From: Paenibacillus sp. MAEPY2
Lineage (GTDB): Bacteria > Bacillota > Bacilli > Paenibacillales > Paenibacillaceae
Length of the DNA: 64,000 nucleotides
Reading direction: 5' to 3'
Assembly (NCBI RefSeq): GCF_000499205.1
Contig: NZ_AWUK01000010.1
Location: 403,235 to 467,234 of the forward strand
The notes beneath the pieces were generated by a model, which was not told the DNA's origin, made no database searches, and saw nothing but the letters and a program-made list of their open reading frames with translations. Of the stretch, positions 55,918 to 64,000 are shown piece after piece (positions within the stretch are counted from its first letter, which is position 1; every line of letters starts with the position of its first letter). A program made the translations under genes and the position numbers.

Positions 55918-58149
55918 ATGCAAGAAGGTTCGGGCTACGGCCGCTGGGTTGCCGGCAAACGAAGCAAATGGATTACACTGTTGGTATGGATCATCATCGC
56001 GGTTGTTCTTGGTGTGGTGTGGCCTGCAGTAGGTGACCGTGAAACGAATAACGCGCAGGATCTGAGTGATTCCAAGCCATCGGTGCAGGCGGCAGCAGTT
56101 GCCCAGAAAGAATTTCCCGGAGGCGAAGGCGTTCCCGCGCTCATCGTATGGCGTCAAGCTGGTGGGCTGACGGATGAACAAATTGGGAACATTCAGGCGT
56201 TAACTGAGCGACTGGATCAGGATCCGGTCGAGCAGCAGCAATCTGTGGTACCTCTATATCAAATGCCGCCACAGGCTCTGAAAGGTCAGCTTTCGGAAGA
56301 TGGAAGCACCTTGGTTATGCCGCTCTTTTTTAATAAGGAAGCTGATTCGTCACAGTTGAAGGAAGGCATTGAAGCGCTGGAGCAGAAAACGAAAGACATT
56401 TTCGGTTCCGACCCATTTGACGTTGCCATCGATGATGCCAGCGCACTAAGTGCACGGGTCACGGGTCCGGTTGGGATATCGATTGATGCGAGCGGACTGT
56501 TCTCATCCGCGGATGTATCCCTGCTGATTGCAACCGTTGTGCTGGTACTTGTGCTGTTGCTGTTGATCTACCGTTCGCCTGTACTGGCGATTATCCCGAT
56601 TATTGCAGTTGGGTTCGCCTATATGGTCACCAGTCCGATTCTCGGATTTATGGCGGATCAGGGCTGGATTACAGTGGACGCGCAGTCCATTTCTATTATG
56701 ACGGTATTGTTGTTCGGCGCAGGAACGGACTACTGCCTGTTCATGATCTCCAGATTCCGTCAAATTCTCTATCATGAGCCGGATAAAAAGAAAGCACTCT
56801 TCCAGGCGATTACCGGATCGTCCGGTGCAATTGCCATGAGTGGATTTACAGTTGTAGCAGCGCTGCTGGTGCTGCTGTTCGCTGAATACGGTGCGTATCA
56901 CCGTTTTGCCGTACCATTCAGTTTATCCATCTTCATCATGTTTATTGCGAGTCTGACCCTGGTTCCGGCATTGCTGGCGATCTTCGGTCGGGGTTCCTTC
57001 TACCCGTTTGTACCGCGTACACACGACATGGAAGTGGAGCGTGCCAAGAAAAAAGGCAAACCGGCTCCTGCACCGCGCAAAATCAAGGAAAGCTGGATTG
57101 GCCGTACGGTGGTAACCAAACCTTGGACAGTACTTGCGATTACGCTGGTGTTGTTGGGTGGACTGGCTGCTTTCTCTAGCCAAATCAAATTCACGTATGA
57201 CTTGCTATCGTCCTTCCCCGAGAATGTGTCTTCTCGCGAAGGCTTCAAGGTCATTGGGGAACAGTTCTCGGAAGGTGAATTGGCTCCTGCCAAAGTAATT
57301 ATCGACACTGAGGGCAAAGAAACCGATCTGAAACAGCGTCTGGAATCGCTGGATTATGTAAGCAAGGTAGGTGAAGCGCAGCAGGGTGCTGAGAATGCGA
57401 ACATCACTGCTTACGATGTAGAGTTCAATCTCAATCCATATTCCATGGAAGCGATGCAGCATATCCCGGATCTGCGGGCAACGGCTGAACAAGCGTTAAC
57501 AGATGCAGGAATTACAGGTGTGGACAGCCATGTCTGGATCGACGGTCAGACGGCTGAGCAGTATGATATCGAAGTCACCGGAGAGCGGGATGCAAGCATC
57601 ATTATTCCGGTCGTAATTGGGATGATCACGTTGCTGCTCCTGTTATATTTGCGCTCGGTTGTAGCGACGGCGTATCTGATTGCCACAGTAGTCCTGTCCT
57701 ACTTCTCCGCGCTGGGTCTGGGTTGGCTCATTATTCACTACGGACTGGGGGCAGACGCCATTCAGGGAGCGATTCCGCTGTATTCCTTCGTATTCCTCGT
57801 GGCCCTGGGTGAGGACTATAACATCTTCATGATCTCAAGCATCTGGCAAAAACGCAAAACGATGCCCCTTCGCCAAGCGATCAAGGAAGGTGTGGGCGAA
57901 ACCGGGTCTGTTATTACTTCCGCAGGTCTGATTCTTGCAGGTACGTTTGCCGTACTGGCAACACTGCCGATTCAGGTGCTGGTGCAATTCGGTATCATCA
58001 CGGCTGCGGGTGTCTTGCTCGATACGTTCCTCGTTCGACCATTTATGGTGCCTGCAATTACAGCTTTACTGGGCAAATGGGCTTTCTGGCCAGGCAAATA
58101 TGCGCCTGTAGCAGAGAAGGCCAAAGAAAAACAAAATCAATCCATGTAA
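55918..58149 (+). CDS. MMPL/RND-family transporter
   Basis: 743 aa with twelve predicted membrane segments in the MMPL order: one at the N-terminus ('WITLLVWIIIAVVLGVVWPAV'), a large outer domain, five segments, then a repeat of the same plan. Signature blocks are 'SIMTVLLFGAGTDYCLFMISRFRQILYHEPDKKKAL', carrying the GAGTDY proton-relay motif, and the matching 'VFLVALGEDYNIFMISSIWQKRK'. It resembles Bacillus YdfJ/YdgH, drug or lipid exporters driven by protons. Adjacent divergent TetR regulator suggests toxin-induced expression. Confidence 0.92.
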   Translation: MQEGSGYGRWVAGKRSKWITLLVWIIIAVVLGVVWPAVGDRETNNAQDLSDSKPSVQAAAVAQKEFPGGEGVPALIVWRQAGGLTDEQIGNIQALTERLDQDPVEQQQSVVPLYQMPPQALKGQLSEDGSTLVMPLFFNKEADSSQLKEGIEALEQKTKDIFGSDPFDVAIDDASALSARVTGPVGISIDASGLFSSADVSLLIATVVLVLVLLLLIYRSPVLAIIPIIAVGFAYMVTSPILGFMADQGWITVDAQSISIMTVLLFGAGTDYCLFMISRFRQILYHEPDKKKALFQAITGSSGAIAMSGFTVVAALLVLLFAEYGAYHRFAVPFSLSIFIMFIASLTLVPALLAIFGRGSFYPFVPRTHDMEVERAKKKGKPAPAPRKIKESWIGRTVVTKPWTVLAITLVLLGGLAAFSSQIKFTYDLLSSFPENVSSREGFKVIGEQFSEGELAPAKVIIDTEGKETDLKQRLESLDYVSKVGEAQQGAENANITAYDVEFNLNPYSMEAMQHIPDLRATAEQALTDAGITGVDSHVWIDGQTAEQYDIEVTGERDASIIIPVVIGMITLLLLLYLRSVVATAYLIATVVLSYFSALGLGWLIIHYGLGADAIQGAIPLYSFVFLVALGEDYNIFMISSIWQKRKTMPLRQAIKEGVGETGSVITSAGLILAGTFAVLATLPIQVLVQFGIITAAGVLLDTFLVRPFMVPAITALLGKWAFWPGKYAPVAEKAKEKQNQSM

Positions 58150-58165
58150 TCAATGGATGGATTCA

Positions 58166-58208
58166 GACAAGGACAGTGAGGCCACAAGCCTGCTGTCCTT
58201 GTCTTTTT
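58166..58208 (+). terminator. Rho-independent terminator after the MMPL gene
   Basis: GACAAGGACAG (58166-58176) pairs with CTGTCCTTGTC (58193-58203), then a T run. Confidence 0.87.
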
Positions 58209-58420
58209 ACCATTTTCAATAGTTAGGTGGGGCAGCGAGGTCTGAGATGGAAGGTTAAACTGTAAAATATCCGTAGAATCAGGCGTGTTTCCTGCTTTCT
58301 TTGCGTGTGGAAGGTTTACGTAGCCAAGGGTTATGGGACATAATAGAGGTAACGTCAGCCACAGGCAGACGGACGGGATGAACATCAATGGGACAACCAG
58401 GGGGAAGGATGAAAACTAGC

Positions 58421-59374
58421 ATGACGAATCAACTTAATGTGTATTTTAACCATGATGGCGGCGTGGATGACCTCGTATCGCTGTTCATGCTTCTGCAAAT
58501 GGACAATGTAAATGTAACCGGTGTATCGGTTATTCCGGCAGACGGATATCTGGAGCCAGCTACAGATGCCAGCCGTAAAATTATCGATCGCTTCGGCACA
58601 TATTCCGTAGAGGTATCAAAATCCAACTCCAGAGGGAAAAATCCATTTCCTGCGGCGTGGAGATTGCACTCCTTCTATGTAGATGCACTTCCAGTACTGA
58701 ATGAATCCGGCAAAATGGACGCTCCTCTGTCTGCCGTTCCGGCTCATCAGCATCTGATTGAGAAAGTGCGCAGCACCGAAGGCAAAACGCTGCTTCTGTT
58801 CACAGGACCGCTGACGGACCTCGCGCGTGCACTGGACGAAGCACCAGACATTGAAGAGAAAATCGACAAGCTGGTGTGGATGGGTGGCACGTTCGAAAGA
58901 GGGAATGTCGAAGAGCCTGAGCATGATGGTACAGCAGAATGGAACGTATTCTGGGACCCGGAAGCGGCTTACCGTGTATGGCAGAGCGGCATCCAGATTG
59001 ATCTGGTTGCGCTGGAAAGTACGAATAAAGTACCTCTGACACCTGCTGTGCGTAACCGTTGGGCTGCAGAGCGTCGCTTCGAAGGCGTGGACTTCCTGGG
59101 TAACTGTTACGCAGGATGCCCGCCACTGGTGTACAGTGAAACGAATTCCACATACTACCTGTGGGATGTGCTGACTACAGCTTCGGTTGGGCGTGAGGAC
59201 ATCGTGAAGAAGAAAACGGTGAACTGTATCGTTATCCCGGATGGTCCAAGCCAAGGCCGTACAGTGGAACAAGCAGACGGACGTCCAGTACAGCTCGTGT
59301 ATGATACTGATCCGGAAGCGTTCTTCACGTACATGACGGATTTGGGCAAAAAAGCTGCTCCGCAGCGCTACTAA
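58421..59374 (+). CDS. Nucleoside hydrolase-family protein (IunH-like)
   Basis: About 317 aa from ATG 58421; ATGs at 58388 and 58409 are alternatives, and GGAAGGATG makes the choice uncertain. The fold is that of inosine-uridine preferring nucleoside hydrolases: calcium site 'NVYFNHDGGVDDLVSLFML' near the N-terminus, 'TLLLFTGPLTDLARAL', 'LVWMGGTF' and 'AEWNVFWDPEAAYRVWQSGIQIDLVALESTNKVPLT'. The usual DxDxGxDD motif reads NHDGGVDD, so its first Asp is Asn. It would cleave N-glycosidic bonds of nucleosides, provided the altered metal site is active. Single gene. Confidence 0.83.
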   Translation: MTNQLNVYFNHDGGVDDLVSLFMLLQMDNVNVTGVSVIPADGYLEPATDASRKIIDRFGTYSVEVSKSNSRGKNPFPAAWRLHSFYVDALPVLNESGKMDAPLSAVPAHQHLIEKVRSTEGKTLLLFTGPLTDLARALDEAPDIEEKIDKLVWMGGTFERGNVEEPEHDGTAEWNVFWDPEAAYRVWQSGIQIDLVALESTNKVPLTPAVRNRWAAERRFEGVDFLGNCYAGCPPLVYSETNSTYYLWDVLTTASVGREDIVKKKTVNCIVIPDGPSQGRTVEQADGRPVQLVYDTDPEAFFTYMTDLGKKAAPQRY

Positions 59375-59419
59375 TTCAGGCAGCCGCGAGGCCAGCCTCC
59401 ATGAAGCTGGCAACAAAAT

Positions 59420-59471
59420 AAAGCCGCAGGCAGAGTAGCCGGGGATACCCCGGTTTCCGCCATGCGGCTTT
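59420..59471 (+). terminator. Branched hairpin after the nucleoside hydrolase gene
   Basis: AAAGCCGCA (59420-59428) pairs with TGCGGCTTT (59463-59471) around an inner CCGGGG/CCCCGG stem. The T run is short, so terminator function is probable rather than certain. Confidence 0.6.
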
Positions 59472-59568
59472 GTTGATGTTACCCTGGTGCCTATTAACTC
59501 GCCCCGCTCTACAACGAGATGGGTGATTTTCTCGTGTTCAATGTTGAAGCAATCAGCGGAAGTGCTCG

Positions 59569-60306
59569 TTACATCGTTCCACCGCCCTGACGAATGGAGG
59601 CAGGGATTTTCTCAGGCCCCTGATTAATATATTTATTAATAAAAGTGCCTACTTTGGCATCATCGAATTGGTCCAGCTTCATAGTTTTGGTCCATGCCGT
59701 CACAACGACCTCACTGTCCTCGGGGATGTCCTTGTTCGGGACAGCGAGGATACCTGATCCAGCTTTGCGGAACTTGGCAATATATTTCAGATGCTCCTTC
59801 AGTTCATCACTTGCGTTCTCACGGTAATATATGATGATATCACCGTGTTCCAGATTATGTACCAGATAAGGATAGCCGGGGAAATCGGTGTAAAATCCAA
59901 ACTTGATATCATGCGGGTTATGAGGTCCAGACGTCGGGATGGTCATCTCATATTGAATCGGTTCTTCCGTATGATCGGCTCCATAGTATTTATCGTCTGT
60001 CACGTCGATCGCAGCACCAGCATTCAGTTCTGCTACATCATACTTGGTAAGTGCGCCCTGCATGAAGAAAAGGGACAATGCAATGATCGACACTCCGAGT
60101 AGTGCATGTGCAGCCAGGCGGATGGAGCGGGTTTTCTTTTTTATCACAGCTCGTTCATTCTTCTTCATATGTGCCAGTACAGACTTCTGGGTGCGTGAAG
60201 ACCGGATATAAGCTGCGATGGAGAGCAATAGAACGACTGCACCAACGATAAGCCAAAGGTAGGATGTACCTGCCTCGTGCTCCATTTGCATATGATTCAT
60301 ATCCAT
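59569..60306 (-). CDS. DUF3105-family membrane-anchored protein
   Basis: 245 aa. The N-terminus 'MDMNHMQMEHE' is rich in Met and His. Two membrane segments lie at about 16-34 and 65-83, and a soluble C-terminal domain begins near 95. That domain has the DUF3105 blocks 'IPTSGPHNPHDIKFGFYTDFPGYPYLVHNLEHGDIIIYYR' with several His residues. The family is uncharacterised; His/Met content suggests metal (copper) binding but this is inference. The promoter region carries two copies of an ACACTA/TAGTGT inverted repeat, so it is probably tightly regulated. Confidence 0.78.
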   Translation of the reverse strand: MDMNHMQMEHEAGTSYLWLIVGAVVLLLSIAAYIRSSRTQKSVLAHMKKNERAVIKKKTRSIRLAAHALLGVSIIALSLFFMQGALTKYDVAELNAGAAIDVTDDKYYGADHTEEPIQYEMTIPTSGPHNPHDIKFGFYTDFPGYPYLVHNLEHGDIIIYYRENASDELKEHLKYIAKFRKAGSGILAVPNKDIPEDSEVVVTAWTKTMKLDQFDDAKVGTFINKYINQGPEKIPASIRQGGGTM

Positions 60307-60342
60307 TTTCTCTGCCTTTCTTAGTAAAATTGGATGAATATA

Positions 60343-60485
60343 ACACTACATAGTGTAGTGTTTGTGGCAATAGTAAAGGTAATAGTCCGTGTGAGTATGG
60401 AGTGTTTCTTGCCTCCGATCCTTACGTAAAAAAGAACATACCTTTTACACTACACATTATAGTGTATAAAACACAACGAGTGCAA
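60343..60485 (-). promoter_or_regulatory. Promoter and paired ACACTA/TAGTGT operators of the DUF3105 gene
   Basis: On the minus strand TTGCAC (60485-60480), 18 bp and TATAAT (60461-60456) form the promoter. ACACTA-N7-TAGTGT at 60447-60465 covers the -10, and ACACTA-N2-TAGTGT at 60343-60356 lies downstream, 37 bp before the start codon. The half-sites are identical in the two copies, indicating one repressor. They resemble BlaI/CopY-type sites in containing TACA..TGTA-like cores, but the owner is unknown. Confidence 0.55.
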
Positions 60486-60504
60486 TCTGCGACGGTGTAA
60501 ACAC

Positions 60505-60540
60505 AAAAAAGACCCTCCTTGTAAAAGCAGGGAGAGTCTT
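60505..60540 (-). terminator. Terminator after the zinc-ribbon/Yip1 gene
   Basis: On the minus strand AGACTCTCC pairs with GGAGGGTCT, followed by TTTTTTGTG. Confidence 0.8.
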
Positions 60541-60564
60541 CGCCAAAGCTTTTTGAACTAGATA

Positions 60565-61479
60565 CTACATACGACCGTATGGAGAAAACATCAGGCTAAT
60601 CAATCCAATGATCGTACTGCCGAGCAAGCGAGAAAGCATATAAAACAATACAACATTGGCAATCAGCACGCTGTACATGCTGTCGATGGCTGCCTTGGTA
60701 CGATTCAGCGGATACTGGAACAGCACCGCGTTAAGAGATACAAAGATAATTACATATGAAACAACAAGGAAGAAGATGGCGATGGAATACGAGATAACAA
60801 TAAATAGGTTCGCCAGAACAAGCGACGCTATAGCAGGTACGAGTAATGTACCGAACTGGGCAACCAGTATTTTGGGACGAAACGTTATTTTTTCAATCTT
60901 CAATATGGCATAGATCAATGCGACAGCTACGACCAGAGAAATGGCGGTGAACAGCAACGGTCTGATAAACCCGCCAATGAACAATCCGTCCATTTCCATC
61001 CGGCTAAATGTGATCAAAAAGTATGTAGAGGATAGAACTGCGATCAGAGCCATCGTGATCCAACCATTAAGTGAATGCTGTTCTCCAACGGTTTTCATGG
61101 TTTGATAAGGACGGGTGAGAACGCTAAGGAAATAGGATAGATACTGTTTGCTTACTTCTTTGGCTTGCTGAACTTTCTCATTTTGTACGATGTTGTTCCA
61201 CTGATTGGTGTTATTGTCTTCCGAAGACGTATGGCTGTCTGTGCTGGAAGAGTCAGATACGTGCTGTACATGTCTGGGAGGAGAAGGTGTGCTGGATGAA
61301 ACGGGAGTATGGGACGGTGTCGCCTGTGTGCTGGACCAACGGGTATATTCAGGTTCGGCAGCAGCAGAATGTTGATCCTGAGCGGTATTTGTATTAGGGG
61401 AGGAAGGGGTTAGATTAGAGCCGCACCTCTCGCAAAAACTGGCATTTCCATTTTCATGATTACATACTGGGCATTTCAT
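60565..61479 (-). CDS. Zinc-ribbon membrane protein with Yip1-like domain
   Basis: 304 aa from ATG 61479 (MKCPVCNHENG), with GGAGG 8 nt upstream. The first 25 residues form a zinc ribbon of two CxxC pairs ('CPVC', 'CERC'). A Ser/Thr/Pro-rich linker of about 90 residues follows, then a helix 'VQQAKEVSKQYLSYFLSVLTRPYQTMKTV' and five membrane segments of the Yip1 type. Proteins of this build are common in Bacillales and of unknown function; envelope stress has been suggested for some relatives. Confidence 0.75.
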   Translation of the reverse strand: MKCPVCNHENGNASFCERCGSNLTPSSPNTNTAQDQHSAAAEPEYTRWSSTQATPSHTPVSSSTPSPPRHVQHVSDSSSTDSHTSSEDNNTNQWNNIVQNEKVQQAKEVSKQYLSYFLSVLTRPYQTMKTVGEQHSLNGWITMALIAVLSSTYFLITFSRMEMDGLFIGGFIRPLLFTAISLVVAVALIYAILKIEKITFRPKILVAQFGTLLVPAIASLVLANLFIVISYSIAIFFLVVSYVIIFVSLNAVLFQYPLNRTKAAIDSMYSVLIANVVLFYMLSRLLGSTIIGLISLMFSPYGRM

Positions 61480-61630
61480 GACATGAGCCTCCAATTTCAT
61501 TAATTAAGATCATAATAGACATTTTGTCTCATTTTAACGGTTGATGACGAAGTTTGTCTATGTTTCAAAGGAAATAGTATCCGGTATTTACCACATGAGT
61601 ATGCGGCTAAACCGGTCCCTTATTTTCATA

Positions 61631-61688
61631 TTGACATAAGTATACGCTGGAATTATGATGTCATTACCGAAATTGATAATCATTATCA
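61631..61688 (+). promoter_or_regulatory. efe operon promoter with Fur box
   Basis: TTGACA (61631-61636), 17 bp and TATGAT (61654-61659) form a near-consensus promoter. TGATAAT-C-ATTATCA (61674-61688) is a perfect 7-1-7 Fur box just downstream of the expected start, so iron-bound Fur would block transcription. Confidence 0.85.
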
Positions 61689-61780
61689 TAAAATGAACGT
61701 TAATCCAAGCTTTGTACTCATCGACATAATATGTGCGGTGTACGTACAGGCAAATCAGTTTAACCAATAGGGAGTGTATC

Positions 61781-62680
61781 GTGTTGAAAAAAATATTGGC
61801 ATTGCCGGTCGTTGTGCTGGCAACTTCGGTTTTACTCGCTGCTTGCGGCAACAATGAAGCAGCTTCGGACAAGCAGGCAGAAGCGCCTGTTGCTCAAAGC
61901 GGAAATCAAACTTCCACAGAAACTGCAGTTGCAGCAGATCAGGAAGCGTCCGGGAACGATTATACAACCGCAGTGGATGGCTACCGCGCATTTGCAATCG
62001 AGCAGATTGATGAATTCGTGAAGCAAACGGAGAAGTTCACGGATGCAGTGAAAGCCGGTGATCTGGAGACTGCCAAATCATTATATGCACCAGCTCGTAT
62101 GTATTATGAACGAATTGAACCGGTAGCCGAGGCGCTTGGGGATCTGGACCCGAATATCGATGCGCGTGACGGAGATGTGGAGGCAGCCGATTGGCGCGGA
62201 TTCCACCGGATTGAGAAAGCACTTTGGGAAGATAAGACGACCGAAGGCATGACTGACTTTGCGGATAGCTTGTTGAGTGATGCGAAGCTGCTGCGTGCCA
62301 AAGTCGAGACGATGGACATTGATGCAAGCCTGATGGTAACGGGTGCGGTAGAACTGCTGAATGAGGTTTCCTCCAGCAAGGTAACCGGTGAAGAGGAACG
62401 TTATTCCCATACGGATCTGTATGATTTTGCAGCAAATGTAGAGGGAGCACGCGAGATTTATAACCTGCTCAAGGATGATCTGGCTGCCCAGGACAAAGAT
62501 CTGAATCAACAGATTGCGGACCGATTCGATGCGCTCGAGAAAGAGCTTGCTCCATTCAAGGATGGAGACGGGTATGTTTCCTATGAGAAGCTGAAGGATG
62601 AGGACGTGAAAAAACTGAGCCAGAACCTGGATGCATTGGCCGAGCCACTGTCGAACATGGGACAGGTACTGGGAGTGTAG
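61781..62680 (+). CDS. efeO: Iron uptake lipoprotein EfeO (M75/imelysin domain)
   Basis: 299 aa from GTG 61781 with GGGAG 6 nt upstream; a TTG follows directly. Lipoprotein signal 'LKKILALPVVVLATSVLLAAC'. After a Gln/Ala-rich linker comes the imelysin-like M75 domain: 'GYRAFAIEQIDEFVKQTEKFTDAVKAGDLETAKSLYAPARMYYERIEPVAEALGDLDPNIDARDGDVEAADWRGFHRIEKALW', containing the metal motif HxxE (HRIE). It lacks the N-terminal cupredoxin domain of E. coli EfeO. It should capture ferrous or ferric iron for the Efe permease. Four bp before efeB. Confidence 0.92.
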   Translation: MLKKILALPVVVLATSVLLAACGNNEAASDKQAEAPVAQSGNQTSTETAVAADQEASGNDYTTAVDGYRAFAIEQIDEFVKQTEKFTDAVKAGDLETAKSLYAPARMYYERIEPVAEALGDLDPNIDARDGDVEAADWRGFHRIEKALWEDKTTEGMTDFADSLLSDAKLLRAKVETMDIDASLMVTGAVELLNEVSSSKVTGEEERYSHTDLYDFAANVEGAREIYNLLKDDLAAQDKDLNQQIADRFDALEKELAPFKDGDGYVSYEKLKDEDVKKLSQNLDALAEPLSNMGQVLGV

Positions 62681-62684
62681 AACG

Positions 62685-63965
62685 ATGACTGAGCAGAAAA
62701 AGGATTCGCTGAAAAAGCCGTTGTCACGGCGTGAAATGCTAAAGCTGACCGGCGTGGCCGGGCTGGGTCTGCTCTTGGGTGGAGGCGGTGCCAGCTGTCT
62801 GATGGCGCTGGGCCGCAAAAGCAGTCCGGCGACATTGGGTGTGGACGTGAACACGCCGGACAAGGCACTGCCCTTCTATGGCAAGCACCAGGCGGGCATT
62901 ATTACCCCGGCTCAGGATTTCATCTGCTTTGCCGCCTTTGATGTAACGGCGGGAAGTGCGGATGATCTTCGCCGCCTGTTCAAGAACTGGACGGCGGCTG
63001 CCGCTGCCATGGCCGCCGGAGAGATGATCGGCGAACATAATACAACGCTGAATACGCCGCCCACCGATACGGGTGAAGCGGCAGGCCTGACACCGTCACG
63101 AACTACGTTGACGTTTGGTGTGGGGCCCTCTTTGTTTGACGGGCGCTTCGGGCTGCAGGGCCGGAAGCCCAAGGGCCTGCGCGATCTCCCGGCATTCACC
63201 GGAGATGCGCTGGACCCGCAGTGGTGTGGTGGCGACCTGTGCGTACAAGTCTGCGCAGACGATATGCAGGTCGCCTTCCATGCCATCCGCAATCTCGCGC
63301 GCATCGCTCGCGGGCATGCGGTATTGCGCTGGACGCAGGAAGGCTTCCAGCGCACGGGCCGAGCTGACCCTGCGGGTGGAACACCGCGCAACTTGCTCGG
63401 CTTCAAGGACGGCACCGGCAATCCGGATACAACGGATGCGGTGCTGATGGACCAGACCGTCTGGGCGCAGCCGGCTGACGGTCCGGGGTGGATGGCCGGC
63501 GGCAGCTACATGGCAGTCCGCCGGGTTCGCATGCGTGTGGAGGTGTGGGACCGCTCCACACTGAAAGATCAGGAGGCGACTTTTGGACGCCACCGGGACA
63601 GCGGAGCGCCGCTCGGCAGCCGCGGCGAGTTCGATCCGGTAGATCTGAAGGCCAAGTCCGCAGATGGACAGCCTGTCATTCCGGCAACGTCACATCTGCG
63701 TCTAGCGAAGGGTGACGGCAGCCAGCAGATTTTACGCCGCTCCTACTCGTATTCGAGTGGACTCGATGCCAAGACCGGACAGCTGGATGCAGGTTTGCTG
63801 TTCATTAGCTATCAACGGGATCTGGAGAAGCAGTTTATTCCGATTCAGGAACGACTGGCAAAGAACGATAAGCTGAACGAATATACCGTGCACACAGGGA
63901 GTGCTGTATTTGCCTGTTTCCCTGGGACTACCAATGGCGGATATATTGGGGACACCTTGATCTAA
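62685..63965 (+). CDS. efeB: Deferrochelatase/DyP-type peroxidase EfeB
   Basis: 426 aa from ATG 62685. Twin-arginine signal 'LSRREMLKLTGVAGLGLLLGGGGA' (about 13-36) sends the folded heme protein across the membrane. The DyP motif is 'LLGFKDGTGNP' (GFKDG), and the distal and heme-ligand region includes 'DRSTLKDQEATFGRHRDSGAPLG' and 'LLFISYQRDLEKQFIPIQERL'. It oxidises ferrous iron or porphyrin with peroxide for the Efe system. The operon's permease gene efeU is not in the window; 35 bp of sequence follow the stop. GC content of this gene is visibly higher than its neighbours. Confidence 0.94.
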   Translation: MTEQKKDSLKKPLSRREMLKLTGVAGLGLLLGGGGASCLMALGRKSSPATLGVDVNTPDKALPFYGKHQAGIITPAQDFICFAAFDVTAGSADDLRRLFKNWTAAAAAMAAGEMIGEHNTTLNTPPTDTGEAAGLTPSRTTLTFGVGPSLFDGRFGLQGRKPKGLRDLPAFTGDALDPQWCGGDLCVQVCADDMQVAFHAIRNLARIARGHAVLRWTQEGFQRTGRADPAGGTPRNLLGFKDGTGNPDTTDAVLMDQTVWAQPADGPGWMAGGSYMAVRRVRMRVEVWDRSTLKDQEATFGRHRDSGAPLGSRGEFDPVDLKAKSADGQPVIPATSHLRLAKGDGSQQILRRSYSYSSGLDAKTGQLDAGLLFISYQRDLEKQFIPIQERLAKNDKLNEYTVHTGSAVFACFPGTTNGGYIGDTLI

Positions 63966-64000
63966 TAAATAGCTATATAGATTGAACTAAACATTTACAC

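Overview
The window looks like a chromosomal segment of a Paenibacillus-type low-to-moderate GC Firmicute. The evidence is strong AGGAGG-type ribosome sites with ATG/GTG/TTG starts, a GlpP-controlled glycerol operon, CUT1 sugar importers encoded without their own ATPase, YesM/YesN-type two-component regulators, CcpA-like cre sites, a CidA/CidB pair and many U-tailed terminators. I see no rRNA, tRNA, CRISPR array, transposase or phage gene. Genus is an inference from gene content and style; no marker gene is present.

Layout. 1-4.8 kb: start of a GntR regulator divergent from an ABC ATPase/FtsX permease pair, then an ArsR regulator (with a possible 37-codon gene behind it) divergent from a SnoaL-like gene. 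4.9-9.7 kb (minus): lipoprotein, two CUT1 permeases and a gluconokinase-type FGGY kinase. 10-16.3 kb (plus): GTP cyclohydrolase II paralogue, glpP, glpK, glpD with an antitermination leader, and a Gfo/Idh/MocA oxidoreductase. 16.3-22 kb: HxlR regulator/DoxX, AlkC-like protein, Crp/Fnr regulator, AbrB-like fusion protein, cidA/cidB-like genes and their LysR regulator.

22.2-37.2 kb (minus) is a catabolic island. It holds a GH63-like glucosidase, a YesM/YesN two-component system, a CUT1 importer, a GH2 beta-galactosidase and an SDR dehydrogenase. It also holds a divergent two-subunit relative of glycine dehydrogenase (GcvPA/GcvPB) whose active-site loops are rewritten and which has no gcvT or gcvH nearby. 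ATGAAAGCG (cre-like) elements lie before three of its transcription units. This is the best candidate in the window for an undescribed pathway.

37.5-48 kb: LTA synthase, HmoB-like monooxygenase, a small Xre/membrane-protein pair with twin palindromic operators, a RecB/Cas4-like nuclease fused to an XPD/DinG-type helicase, cytoplasmic alpha-amylase, MBL hydrolase and glucuronate isomerase with a cre site. 47.7-58 kb: MarR plus a heterodimeric ABC exporter with one degenerate ATP site, a patch of degenerate intergenic repeats, a DUF697-like protein, a lipoprotein serpin, a GNAT acetyltransferase, and a TetR/MMPL exporter pair. 58.4-64 kb: nucleoside hydrolase-like protein, DUF3105 protein with paired operators, zinc-ribbon/Yip1 membrane protein, and a Fur-box-controlled efeO-efeB iron uptake operon at the right edge.

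One regulatory link crosses the map. The promoters of the GTP cyclohydrolase II paralogue (9.85 kb) and of doxX (16.86 kb) share the same -35/-10 layout and the same palindrome at the same distance, so the HxlR regulator probably controls both.
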